From Rhodospirillaceae bacterium (GTDB lineage Bacteria; Pseudomonadota; Alphaproteobacteria; Thalassobaculales; Thalassobaculaceae): a stretch of DNA of 39,501 nt. A program made the position numbers and the translations under genes. The stretch is taken from assembly GCA_002708305.1 (NCBI GenBank), contig PANE01000005.1, positions 107,086-146,586 of the forward strand, read 5' to 3'. The notes beneath the pieces were generated by a model. That model searched no databases. It was not told where the DNA came from and saw only the letters and a program-made list of their open reading frames with translations. This document shows, piece by piece, positions 18,218 to 26,442 of the stretch (its first letter is position 1; every line of letters begins with the position of its first letter).

Positions 18218-19768
18218 ATGATGGAGCAAATAGAAATTCAAGAAATTACTGATAGTGTGCAAGCTCTACTGCAACAAAAAAAACTAGATGCAGCTATGGC
18301 AGTGTTAAAAAGAACTTACGAAGAAATTCCTAACCATCCTTTAATAACTCTCCAACTAGGTTACGTTTTATTTCTAAAAAACAACCTGGAGGAGGCTGAA
18401 TACTATCTAGAGATCACTTTGCAAAAAAGTCCTTTATTACCTGGCCTCATTGAAACACTAATACCAGTCTATCAAAATTTGGGGCAATCTCAAAAAGCAA
18501 CACAGTTATTGAAGAAGGCATTGATACGAGAGCCAGAAAAAATAAATTTATTATTGGAATACGCTGACTTATTATATTCTAAACAGTCTTTCGAACTGGC
18601 GTTAATTTGCTATAAAAAGGCATTAACTATTAATCCAACCGAGACAAGAGCTCAGGCAAATATTGCTGAATCCCTAGCGGAACTGCAGCGCCCCCATGAA
18701 GCCTTATCTTTCATAGAGATGGCGCTTTCACGAAACCCTAATTCAAAGCAACTAGCGCTTAATAGAGCATTAACCCTTTTGTCATTGAAAAAGTATAAAG
18801 AGGGATGGCATGCTTATGAAGCTAGACTTAGTGATGAAATCGATGAGGCGCCAAAACGCTTGATCAATATCCCCAGATGGACCAGTCAGTCATTAACCAA
18901 TAAAACTATTTTAGTTTGTAGCGAGCAGGGAGTTGGGGATGAGCTGCTTTTTTCTGCATACCTCCCAAAATTAGCTCCATTAGCCAAACGAATAATTGTG
19001 GAAACAGATCCTCGACTAGTACCACTCTTCTCCCGGTCATTTGAGAACTTAGAAATTCATCCTTATTCAAGAAGAGTGTCAGGCACCCGTGTTATCTATG
19101 ATTATCACTGGTTGAAACAATGCAGGGCCTACCCAGACTTATTTGTTGAGGCGGCAAGTCTCCCCTATTTTTTAAAAGAAACTCATAAAGAACCAGTGGC
19201 CATTACCCCTCATCTTAAAGACGATATAAACGCAACTAAAGTTTGGAAAAATAGATTAAAGAAAATATCAAATGGAAAACCACTTATTGGGCTTTTTTGG
19301 CGCAGTAGCCTTTATACAAATGATCGGAAACATTTTTATCCAACAATTGATCTCTGGCAACCTATATTATCTCTAAAAAACGTTAAATTTCTGAGTTTAC
19401 AATTCGATGATGATAGTCACGACATATCCCTAGTAAAGCAACTTTTTGGTGTAAACATTTTAAAGGTTGACGGTATAAATCTACGTAATGACTTTGATGA
19501 AATAGCTTCATTATGCAAGGGCTTAACAGGTGTTATTGCGCCCTCCACAACCACTGCGCATCTGTCTGGTTCCGTGGGGACAAAAACAATTGTTATAGAT
19601 AGGACGACAAATTGGTCACCAAAGATAAATAATTTTGATGCGGTTCTTCCTTCTATCCAACATATTTGGCCACCCCAGGTCGACGATTGGAACTGGGTTT
19701 TCACAAAGGCTCGGTCAGTAGCCCAAAGATGGATTCAAGATGAAAACCATAATCAAATAATACCATAA
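18218..19768 (+). CDS. TPR protein with glycosyltransferase-like C-terminal domain
   Basis: A 516-residue protein of two halves. Residues 1 to about 205 are tetratricopeptide repeats (at least five 34-residue units; for example the helix pairs ending QKSPLLPG, IREPEKIN, TINPTETR and SRNPNSKQ). Residues about 225-505 form a GT-B-like domain with the block VCSEQGVGDELLFSAYLPKL and a later APSTTTAHLSGSVGTKTIV segment, resembling the nucleotide-sugar site of GT9/GT41-type enzymes. Such TPR-glycosyltransferase proteins are common in alphaproteobacteria and are suspected protein or glycan modifiers, but substrate and donor are unknown. It is not obviously operonic with the tmRNA gene that follows. 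No signal peptide is seen. Confidence 0.75.
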   Translation: MMEQIEIQEITDSVQALLQQKKLDAAMAVLKRTYEEIPNHPLITLQLGYVLFLKNNLEEAEYYLEITLQKSPLLPGLIETLIPVYQNLGQSQKATQLLKKALIREPEKINLLLEYADLLYSKQSFELALICYKKALTINPTETRAQANIAESLAELQRPHEALSFIEMALSRNPNSKQLALNRALTLLSLKKYKEGWHAYEARLSDEIDEAPKRLINIPRWTSQSLTNKTILVCSEQGVGDELLFSAYLPKLAPLAKRIIVETDPRLVPLFSRSFENLEIHPYSRRVSGTRVIYDYHWLKQCRAYPDLFVEAASLPYFLKETHKEPVAITPHLKDDINATKVWKNRLKKISNGKPLIGLFWRSSLYTNDRKHFYPTIDLWQPILSLKNVKFLSLQFDDDSHDISLVKQLFGVNILKVDGINLRNDFDEIASLCKGLTGVIAPSTTTAHLSGSVGTKTIVIDRTTNWSPKINNFDAVLPSIQHIWPPQVDDWNWVFTKARSVAQRWIQDENHNQIIP

Positions 19769-19798
19769 TAGAGGGTTTTTAATTCTAAATTTTTTGCG

Positions 19799-19804
19799 TA
19801 TACT
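19799..19804 (+). promoter_or_regulatory. Likely -10 element of the ssrA promoter
   Basis: TATACT (5 of 6 consensus bases) lies about 7 bases before the hairpin that opens the tmRNA precursor. No convincing -35 is seen at the right distance; only an AT-rich stretch. Confidence 0.45.
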
Positions 19805-19810
19805 ATCTGG

Positions 19811-20070
19811 GCTAACTTGTTAGCTATGGTAATAAACGGATCGTGGAATAAGCGTAGCGGACCCGGGGGCAGTACCCGGCGCCTCCACCAAGTAGTGTCG
19901 ACACGCTAATGAGGGGGCGAAACAGGATCGACGCGCGTTGTAAAGACGTTACTTTTACTCGGCATGGTACCACCGTTATCGGACTAATAGAGTAGTTGCA
20001 AATGACAACTATGCGGAGGCACGCCTCGCTGCGTAAGCAGTCGGGTAGCCTTATTTAAGTCCATATGGCT
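19811..20070 (+). ncRNA. ssrA: Two-piece (circularly permuted) tmRNA
   Basis: Alphaproteobacterial permuted tmRNA. The acceptor piece comes first (about 19825-19890): it has the T-arm CCGGG-GGCAGTA-CCCGG and ends in CGCCTCCACCA. After a 22-nt intervening segment (19891-19912) the coding piece starts at 19913 with GGGGGCG, which pairs with CGCCTCC as the acceptor stem, followed by AAACAGGATCGAC, the D-like segment. The tag reading frame is 19998-20036 and encodes ANDNYAEARLAA; its UAA stop lies in a GUAA loop closed by CTGC/GCAG. TATGG (19825-19829) can pair with CCATA (20061-20065), holding the two mature pieces together and suggesting the ends. Outer boundaries are estimates. It rescues stalled ribosomes and tags their products for ClpXP. 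Confidence 0.93.
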
Positions 20071-20159
20071 CGCACCGTATGGCGGGGTTCGGGGTGCACC
20101 TGGCAACAGAAGCACCTCATATATTGATTAAACATAATGGAATTTTTATAGAGGTTGGC

Positions 20160-20654
20160 ATGTCAAACGGAAATTTTAAATATGACATGATGGTTGAAGA
20201 AGCGCTCAAAGGAGTTGTTGCTAAAGTCCTAAAACAGGCCGTCACGGAAGGATTGCCAGGTGAACATCACTTTTACATCACGTTTAAAACAAATCGTAGC
20301 GATGTCGATATACCTTTGTTTTTAAAAGAACGTTATTCAGATGAGATGACAATTGTGCTTGAACACCAATTCTGGGATTTAAAAATTCATGAAAATGAAT
20401 TTGAAGTAGCTCTCAGCTTTAATGATAAAAAAGAGCGGTTGCTGATTCCTTTCAATGCAATAACAGCATTCTCTGACCCCTCAGTAAAATTTGGATTGCA
20501 ATTTCAAGAAATCAAAGTCACAGAGTTAGAAAATATCGATAGCCGTAGCATCGAAAAAGATGGTTCTAAAAAACAAGAAAAAAATATAACTAGCCCTGGC
20601 GAAATTGTTTCCTTAGATAAATTTAGAAATAAGCATACAAACAAAAAACTGTGA
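20160..20654 (+). CDS. sspB: SspB, ClpXP adaptor for ssrA-tagged proteins
   Basis: A 164-residue alphaproteobacterial-type SspB, which binds the tmRNA tag and delivers tagged proteins to ClpXP. The N-terminal segment FKYDMMVEEALKGVVAKVL and the central block GEHHFYITFKTNRSDVDIP are family signatures. The C-terminal stretch GEIVSLDKFRNK after a variable charged linker is where the ClpX-binding peptide is expected. The frame is open upstream to an ATG at 20079, but that lies just after the tmRNA 3' end; the ATG at 20160 gives the family N-terminus and has GAGG five bases before it. It lies about 90 bp after ssrA with no terminator visible between them. Confidence 0.92.
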   Translation: MSNGNFKYDMMVEEALKGVVAKVLKQAVTEGLPGEHHFYITFKTNRSDVDIPLFLKERYSDEMTIVLEHQFWDLKIHENEFEVALSFNDKKERLLIPFNAITAFSDPSVKFGLQFQEIKVTELENIDSRSIEKDGSKKQEKNITSPGEIVSLDKFRNKHTNKKL

Positions 20655-20707
20655 TCTAAACATCATTAATATGAAATTTCTGAAAGTTGAAGGAGCTACT
20701 ACCTGTT

Positions 20708-22315
20708 ATGGATATGCTTTATAGTGAACTTTTCCCACTTGGATCAGACACTACTGATTATCGAAAAATAACGAGCGACTATGTCAGCAAAGACAAACGC
20801 GGCAGCAGCTCGTTTATCCGAGTTGAACCGGAAGCACTAACCTACTTGGCAGAAACAGCGTTTAAAGATATTTCGCATCTTTTGCGCCCAAGCCATCTAG
20901 CCCAATTGAGATTAATCCTCGAAGATAAAGATGCATCAAAAAATGACCAATTCGTGGCGATGGAGCTATTAAAGAATGCAAATATTGCGGCAGCTGGTGT
21001 TTTACCCATGTGTCAAGATACAGGGACAGCCATCGTCATGGCCAAAAAAGGCCAAAACATTTTCACAGGTTTTGATGATGAGGAAGCACTAGCAAAAGGT
21101 ATCTACAATACATACACAAACCATAATCTTCGTTATAGCCAGTTAGCTCCCCTTGATATGTTTGACGAACTAAACACTGGGACCAACCTCCCAGCGCAAA
21201 TAGAACTTTATGCAGTTCCAGGTGATAATTATAAATTTATGTTTGTTCAAAAAGGCGGCGGCTCTGCAAATAAGACTTTTTTGTATCAAGAATCTAAAGC
21301 AGTTCTTAACCCAACCGCGTTAAAGTCCTTCCTTGATGAGAAAATTAGAACATTAGGTACGGCCGCTTGTCCCCCTTACCATTTGGCAATAGTTATCGGC
21401 GGCACATCTGCTGAATTTAACCTTAAAACTGTCAAACTTGCTTCCACAAAGTATCTCGATAATTTGCCGACCACGGGCAGCAAAAGTGGCCATGCATATA
21501 GGGATTTGGAATGGGAACAGGTTATCCTTGATATGACACGAGAAATGGGTATTGGTGCGCAATTTGGCGGCAAGTATTATTGTCATGATGTTAGAGTAAT
21601 CCGACTACCAAGGCATGGCGCCTCGTGTCCCATAGGACTAGGAGTCTCATGCTCCGCAGACCGCCAAGCATTTGGAAAAATAACTGCTGATGGAATTTTT
21701 TTAGAACGCCTTGAGACTGATCCATCGAAATTTATTCCTGAGGTGCAAGATACTGAGGTTTCCGAAGAAGTAATACAGATAGACTTGAACCAACCAATGG
21801 ATCAGATTAGAGCTCAATTGAGCCAGTACCCTATTAAAACACGCGTAGAACTCTCAGGCCCTATGATTGTGGCGAGGGATATAGCGCACGCCAAATTAAA
21901 AGAACGATTGGATTCAGGGCACGGACTACCTGATTATATAAAAAATCATCCCATATATTATGCGGGTCCCGCAAAAACTCCAACTGGAATGGCATCTGGG
22001 TCTTTTGGGCCGACTACGGCAGGTCGAATGGACTCTTACGTCGACCCATTTATGGAAGCTGGGGCAAGTTTCATTACGTTAGCAAAAGGGAACCGATCAC
22101 CGGTTGTTCGCTCTGCTTGTAAAAAGTATGGAGGCTTTTATTTAGGTTCAATAGGAGGAGCGGCTGCCATTTTAGCTTTAAATAGCATAAAAAAGGTAGA
22201 AGTAGAGGAATATCCTGAGCTTGGCATGGAAGCTGTTTGGCGTATTGAAGTAGAGAAGTTTCCAGCCTTCATTGTGGTCGATGATAAAGGGAATGATTTT
22301 TTTAGCTCGATCTAA
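20708..22315 (+). CDS. Class I (iron-sulfur) fumarate hydratase
   Basis: A 535-residue class I fumarase (FumA/FumB type), catalysing fumarate to malate in the TCA cycle with an oxygen-sensitive [4Fe-4S] cluster. The N-terminal alpha-type region has the motif MCQDTGTA with C102; the other ligands are C221 (AACPPYH) and C315 ([11 protein letters not shown]), matching the spacing of the E. coli FumA cluster ligands. The C-terminal beta-type domain includes [19 protein letters not shown] and [17 protein letters not shown] lies 21 bp upstream in frame, but GGAG at 20692-20695 sits inside that extension, 12 nt before the ATG at 20708, which I prefer. It lies between sspB and apt, same strand. Confidence 0.95.
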   Translation: MDMLYSELFPLGSDTTDYRKITSDYVSKDKRGSSSFIRVEPEALTYLAETAFKDISHLLRPSHLAQLRLILEDKDASKNDQFVAMELLKNANIAAAGVLPMCQDTGTAIVMAKKGQNIFTGFDDEEALAKGIYNTYTNHNLRYSQLAPLDMFDELNTGTNLPAQIELYAVPGDNYKFMFVQKGGGSANKTFLYQESKAVLNPTALKSFLDEKIRTLGTAACPPYHLAIVIGGTSAEFNLKTVKLASTKYLDNLPTTGSKSGHAYRDLEWEQVILDMTREMGIGAQFGGKYYCHDVRVIRLPRHGASCPIGLGVSCSADRQAFGKITADGIFLERLETDPSKFIPEVQDTEVSEEVIQIDLNQPMDQIRAQLSQYPIKTRVELSGPMIVARDIAHAKLKERLDSGHGLPDYIKNHPIYYAGPAKTPTGMASGSFGPTTAGRMDSYVDPFMEAGASFITLAKGNRSPVVRSACKKYGGFYLGSIGGAAAILALNSIKKVEVEEYPELGMEAVWRIEVEKFPAFIVVDDKGNDFFSSI

Positions 22316-22340
22316 ATCCTTTCATAGCGGCATTGTACTT

Positions 22341-22889
22341 ATGGATAATGACAAGAATAATTTAACTGTTCTGAAATTAGAGAATTATATAGAGAGTATT
22401 CCAGATTTCCCCAAACCCGGAACACTATTTTATGACCTTTCTCCATTGATCGAATCACCCCAAGCATGGAAGTTAGCCATCGATAAACTATGCAGCATTC
22501 TAGCAGGATCCAAAATTAATATGGTTTATGGAATTGAAGCAAGAGGGTTCTTAGTAGCCTCCGCGGTAGCATTAAAACTAGGTATAGGAATGCAAATGGT
22601 CCGGAAAAAGGGCAAACTACCGGGTGCTACAGTCGCTCTCACATATGACCTCGAGTATGGAACAGACACGATAGAAATACAGAATCGGCCAATCAATTAT
22701 AACAACCGTGTTGCTATAGTAGATGATGTATTAGCAACTGGTGGCACGATGCGCGCAGCTATCGATCTATTATCAAAAGTCAGTATTCCGGTTGTATGCT
22801 GCGCCACTATAATAGAGTTGCCATTTTTAAAAGGCAGAGAACGGCTAAATACAGATTTCGATTCTTTATTAACCTACGATGGAACTTAA
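22341..22889 (+). CDS. apt: Adenine phosphoribosyltransferase
   Basis: A 182-residue type I phosphoribosyltransferase that salvages adenine with PRPP to AMP. The PRPP-binding motif VAIVDDVLATGGT is at 124-136; the APT-type segments SIPDFPKPGTLFYDLSPL and YGIEARGFLVASAVAL are clear. The frame is open upstream inside the fumarase gene, but the ATG at 22341 gives the family start. It is 25 bp after the fumarase stop, so co-transcription is likely. It converges on the thiolase gene with only 20 bp between. Confidence 0.93.
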   Translation: MDNDKNNLTVLKLENYIESIPDFPKPGTLFYDLSPLIESPQAWKLAIDKLCSILAGSKINMVYGIEARGFLVASAVALKLGIGMQMVRKKGKLPGATVALTYDLEYGTDTIEIQNRPINYNNRVAIVDDVLATGGTMRAAIDLLSKVSIPVVCCATIIELPFLKGRERLNTDFDSLLTYDGT

Positions 22890-22909
22890 ATTCCAATAAA
22901 ACTTTCAAA

Positions 22910-24073
22910 CTACCTAAGTGGCTCTAAAATAGATACGTAATTGGCCACAGCAACGCCACCCATATTAAAAATACCCCCTAAATTGGCTCCTTCTACCTGC
23001 ATTGAACCAGCGTCACCTCGAACCTGCATAGCTGTTAGAACATGCATTGAAACTCCTGTCGCCCCTATGGGATGCCCTTTGGCCTTAAGGCCTCCTGATG
23101 GGTTTATAGGTAACTTTCCATTTTTTTGCGTTATACCCTCCGCAATAACCTGTGCCCCCTGCCCAGGTTTAGCAAGTCCCATTGCTTCATACTCAATTAA
23201 TTCAGCTATTGTAAAGCAATCATGCGTTTCTACCAGAGATATATCATCTAGTGTAAGTCCTGCCGAAGCAAGCGCTATAGCCCATGCACGAGAACATCCC
23301 TCAAACTCGATTACATTTCTTTTTGACATCGGAAGAAAGTCGTTTACATGCGCCCGAGCCCTAATAGCAACCGCTTTTTGACATCCAAAAGCCGTATCTA
23401 CATTAGTAAGTACTATTGCTGCTGCACCATCTGAGACAAGCGAACAATCTGTCCGTTTTAGGGGACCAGAAACAATCGGATTTTTTTCCGACACATTACG
23501 ACAAAACTCAAACCCAAGATCCTTCCTTATTTGTGCAAAGGGATTTTCGACTCCATTTTTATGATTTTTGGCCGCTATGTGAGCGAGCACATCACTTTGA
23601 TCCCCATATTTTTGGAAATAAGCCTGCGTTATTTGGCCAAAAACGCCTGCAAATCCCCCCTGAACTCCAGCTTCTTCTTTCAAGTAACTTGCTGTTAGAA
23701 GCGCCTCACCGACTGACTTATTATCTATATCAGTCATTTTTTCCACCCCAACGACTAATACAACTTTCCCTCGACCTGCTTCGATAAAATCGACCCCTTG
23801 GTGAACTGCTGCGCTTCCGGTGGCACACGCATTTTCAATTCGCGTCGCTGGCTTGAACCGAAATTCTGGTGATGCTTGAAGCACTAAGCTAGACGTGAAA
23901 CCTTGTGATGAGAATGCCCCACCAAAATGCCCAAGATAAATCGCATCTACATCCCGAGGTTCAAAACCAGAGTCATGGACTGCCTCTGCAGCAACTTTTG
24001 CAATCATACTTTCTACATCGTCTTGTTTTTTACCAAAAGGCAAGTGGGACCAGCCAACAATACATGCTGTCAA
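22910..24073 (-). CDS. Thiolase / acetyl-CoA acetyltransferase-like (SCP-x type)
   Basis: A 387-residue thiolase-superfamily protein. The nucleophile Cys is in ENACATGSAA (about C83); the second half has VETHDCFTIAE in place of the classical NEAF loop and GGLKAKGHPIGATG with the catalytic His. The classical C-terminal CxG motif is replaced by GANLGGIFNMGG. HDCF and the altered third motif are characteristic of the SCP-2/SCP-x thiolase branch, often annotated acetyl-CoA acetyltransferase; the true acyl-CoA substrate is unknown. The start is a TTG: AAGGAG (24080-24085) is six bases before it and a good promoter lies just upstream. A longer frame to 24130 would begin inside that promoter. Confidence 0.85.
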   Translation of the reverse strand: MTACIVGWSHLPFGKKQDDVESMIAKVAAEAVHDSGFEPRDVDAIYLGHFGGAFSSQGFTSSLVLQASPEFRFKPATRIENACATGSAAVHQGVDFIEAGRGKVVLVVGVEKMTDIDNKSVGEALLTASYLKEEAGVQGGFAGVFGQITQAYFQKYGDQSDVLAHIAAKNHKNGVENPFAQIRKDLGFEFCRNVSEKNPIVSGPLKRTDCSLVSDGAAAIVLTNVDTAFGCQKAVAIRARAHVNDFLPMSKRNVIEFEGCSRAWAIALASAGLTLDDISLVETHDCFTIAELIEYEAMGLAKPGQGAQVIAEGITQKNGKLPINPSGGLKAKGHPIGATGVSMHVLTAMQVRGDAGSMQVEGANLGGIFNMGGVAVANYVSILEPLR

Positions 24074-24109
24074 AATCGGCTCCTTAGATATAGTTATTAT
24101 TTTGAGATT

Positions 24110-24137
24110 ATTATCAAGTATTTCTGACAATCGTCAA
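24110..24137 (-). promoter_or_regulatory. Promoter of the thiolase gene
   Basis: On the minus strand TTGACG (24132-24137) and GATAAT (24110-24115) each match 5 of 6 consensus bases with a 16-nt spacer. Transcription would start near 24103, giving a leader of about 30 nt that holds the AAGGAG ribosome-binding site at 24080-24085. Confidence 0.6.
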
Positions 24138-24214
24138 GGTAGCAGAGACACCGAGCTTTACCAAATACGAATAAGTTGAGGTGTTCTTTTTGATTTTTCA
24201 TAGCAGTTAATCTT

Positions 24215-24229
24215 AAAAAGAGCCTTTTT
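24215..24229 (-). terminator. A/T-rich hairpin after atpF
   Basis: On the minus strand AAAAAG-GCT-CTTTTT forms a 6-bp stem with a 3-nt loop, ten bases after the atpF stop. It could end the F0 operon before the thiolase promoter. The stem is mostly A-T, so it is weak by intrinsic-terminator standards. Confidence 0.35.
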
Positions 24230-24239
24230 TATAGTCTCT

Positions 24240-24722
24240 CTAGTGGTGGAATTTTTTTATTAAATCATTTGAAGCATCTTTAACTAAATCGTTTTGTACC
24301 TTCTTAGTCATTTTGTCTTCTATCAATTTTGTAGCAACCCCAATAGCGAGCTCTATAGCTTGATCCCTCACGTCTTTGAGTGCCGTTGCCTCAGCTTGGG
24401 CTATACGCTCCACAGCCTGCTCTTCTCGCCTTTTCAGAGTAACCGTCAACACCTCTTCAGCCTGAGTTTTCAGTCTCTCCGCATCTACTTTTGCTTGAGC
24501 CACAATTTCATCTGCCTCTATTAATGCATCTCTCTGCTGTCGCTGATAACTCGCTAAAGCTGCCTGGGCCTCTTCTCTTAAGTTTTGTGTTTCGTCAAGC
24601 TGCTTTCTAATAGCTTCTGCGCGTTGATCCAATCCCGCAGTAATTTTTTTTGTTCCTTTCCAGGCAACAAGCACCACAAAGATAACAAAAGCAATTGCAA
24701 CTGATAATTCTGCTGTAATCAT
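24240..24722 (-). CDS. atpF: ATP synthase F0 subunit b
   Basis: A 160-residue peripheral-stalk subunit: one N-terminal membrane helix (about 5-22, SVAIAFVIFVVLVAW) and a long charged amphipathic helix (about 25-140) rich in Ala, Glu, Gln and Arg, which forms the right-handed coiled coil with b'. It links the a subunit to F1. Its ATG overlaps the b' stop by four bases (ATGA, 24719-24722), implying translational coupling. It is the last gene of the F0 operon. Confidence 0.92.
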   Translation of the reverse strand: MITAELSVAIAFVIFVVLVAWKGTKKITAGLDQRAEAIRKQLDETQNLREEAQAALASYQRQQRDALIEADEIVAQAKVDAERLKTQAEEVLTVTLKRREEQAVERIAQAEATALKDVRDQAIELAIGVATKLIEDKMTKKVQNDLVKDASNDLIKKFHH

Positions 24723-25339
24723 CTTGTTTGCTCTCTGACTGTATTTGAAATGGCTTTATCGATATCATTTGATGATACGTCCACACCTATCAACTTTCGC
24801 ACTGTGTCTCCGACGATATCACGAGCAACACTTTGTTCTAGAGTATCAGCGGATGCATCTCCTCCACTATCAACTTCAAGACGAGCTTTTTCTATTCTAT
24901 TCTCAGCATCTTTAAGCATATTAGATACCTTCTGATTTGCTAAAGCTTCAACCTCTGCTCCACGTTTTGTTATCTCATCTTGAGCTTTCCGGGTGGCATT
25001 ACTGGCCCTTTCTCTAGCGGACAAAAGAGCCTTTTCATACTCTATTTTTACTAGATAAGCTTCTTTTTTTAAAGTTTCTGCTTTATCAAGATCATCCTCA
25101 ATTCTTTCCTGACGTTCCTCTAAAACTTCAGAAATTCTGGGCATCGCGACTTTAGCAACTAAAAAGTATAGAACGATAAAACTGACTACAAGCCAAAAAA
25201 TTTGGGAAGCATAGGTCTGAACATCTAATTGCGGTAACTTTGGCCCAGCATCCCCCGAAGCGGCTTTCGCTTGGGGAATTAGGAACCATAAAGAACAATG
25301 CAATATAGCCGTTAGACTAAGTAAACTTTTGCAATTCAT
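24719..25339 (-). CDS. atpG: ATP synthase F0 subunit b' with N-terminal signal-like extension
   Basis: A 206-residue second b-type stalk subunit, as found in photosynthetic bacteria and alphaproteobacteria. The core starts at about residue 35 with PQLDVQTYASQIFWLVVSFIVLYFL (membrane helix at about 45-65, named here in part) followed by a long coiled-coil region. Ahead of it is an extra hydrophobic segment with a Lys near the start and PQAKAAS at about 22-28, which looks like a cleavable signal peptide. The core and the position between c and b identify it. In this naming atpG means b', not the gamma subunit. Confidence 0.9.
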   Translation of the reverse strand: MNCKSLLSLTAILHCSLWFLIPQAKAASGDAGPKLPQLDVQTYASQIFWLVVSFIVLYFLVAKVAMPRISEVLEERQERIEDDLDKAETLKKEAYLVKIEYEKALLSARERASNATRKAQDEITKRGAEVEALANQKVSNMLKDAENRIEKARLEVDSGGDASADTLEQSVARDIVGDTVRKLIGVDVSSNDIDKAISNTVREQTR

Positions 25340-25415
25340 TTATTTGTCCGATTCAGCCTACAAAATACTCATTAAAAATTAGTCGAGTAAATTGTATAGT
25401 TTTGACCTAATATTT

Positions 25416-25640
25416 TTAAGTAAAAAGAATTAAGAAAGAGACGAGCAATGCAAAAAGAGCAATCGCTTCGGTCAAAGCAAATCCAAGTATTCCTATACCA
25501 AAAACCTCTCCCCTAGCAGCGGGGTTTCGGGCAATAGACGACACAAGGGATGAAAAAATATTACCTATACCAACACCAACACCAGCTAGTGCTATCACAG
25601 CCAGCCCAGCACCAATCATCTTAGCAGCTTCTAGTTCCAT
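25416..25640 (-). CDS. atpE: ATP synthase F0 subunit c
   Basis: A 74-residue hairpin of two membrane helices forming the rotor ring. Helix 1 has the Gly-repeat packing motif AGVGVGIGN; the polar loop is [10 protein letters not shown] (Arg-Asn/Gln-Pro type); helix 2 carries the ion-binding E58 in [12 protein letters not shown]. There is no Ser/Thr directly after the Glu and no helix-1 Gln of the sodium type, so proton coupling is expected. It lies between atpB and atpG in the F0 operon. Confidence 0.97.
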   Translation of the reverse strand: MELEAAKMIGAGLAVIALAGVGVGIGNIFSSLVSSIARNPAARGEVFGIGILGFALTEAIALFALLVSFLILFT

Positions 25641-25701
25641 TTTATTTTCCTCTCCAATTAATTAAAATGATTTAAAATAAGTATGTCTTAATAAAAATTA
25701 C

Positions 25702-26424
25702 TTAATGAAGGTGTATCGCGTCGTTTAAATACAAGCATGTCAAAACTGTGAAAACATAAGCTTGCAGTACCGCTACCATTATTTCAAACCCCGTAAGTGC
25801 CACTAACAGGATTATTGGCGCAACACCAAGAACACCTAGTAGAACAGTGAAACCGCCAAAAACCTTCATCATGGTATGACCCGCCATCATGTTCGCAAAA
25901 AGACGAACTGATAGACTTACCGGCCTTACAAAATAGGAGATAATTTCAATTGGGATTAGAAGTGGCGCCAAAATTAATGGTGTTCCCGATGGCACAAACA
26001 ACGAAAAAAAGTGCAGCCCATGGCGGATTAGTCCAATAACTGTTACTCCGACGAAGATCGTTGCCGCCATTACAAATGTTACTATAATCTGACTCGTAAA
26101 AGTATAGGCAAACGGGATCATCCCAACTAAATTTCCAACCAATATGAACATAAACAACGTGAATATAAACGGGAAATACTTACGGCCCTCGGCTCCAACG
26201 TTTTCCCTAATCATGTTAGCTATAAACTCATATGACATTTCCGCCATTGACTGCCAGCGCCCTGGGACCAATCGTCCGCCTCGCATACTAAGCGTTAAAA
26301 AAGCTGTAACAGCAGCCACCGTAACTGTCATCCAAAGGGATGACGTTGTGAACGAAAGATCTACTCCCCCCAATTCTAATGGAACAAGCGATTTTAATTT
26401 AAACTGTTCGACAGGCGAAGCCAC
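25702..26424 (-). CDS. atpB: ATP synthase F0 subunit a
   Basis: A 240-residue polytopic subunit with the essential half-channel arginine R174 in SLSVRLFANMMAGH, and the last-helix block GFEIMVAVLQAYVFTVLTCLYLNDAIHLH (shown only in part here as VLQAYVFTVL). It has five or six membrane helices and the normal length. It forms the proton path with the c ring. It follows atpI by 18 bp and precedes atpE by 61 bp. Confidence 0.95.
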   Translation of the reverse strand: MASPVEQFKLKSLVPLELGGVDLSFTTSSLWMTVTVAAVTAFLTLSMRGGRLVPGRWQSMAEMSYEFIANMIRENVGAEGRKYFPFIFTLFMFILVGNLVGMIPFAYTFTSQIIVTFVMAATIFVGVTVIGLIRHGLHFFSLFVPSGTPLILAPLLIPIEIISYFVRPVSLSVRLFANMMAGHTMMKVFGGFTVLLGVLGVAPIILLVALTGFEIMVAVLQAYVFTVLTCLYLNDAIHLH

Positions 26425-26442
26425 TGTTATCCCTTTCTTGCA

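Noticed and set aside
20079-20159. Extended N-terminus of sspB from the ATG at 20079
   Set aside because: This ATG lies inside the loop of a hairpin just after the tmRNA 3' end, adds residues not expected in SspB, and the ATG at 20160 has its own ribosome-binding site.
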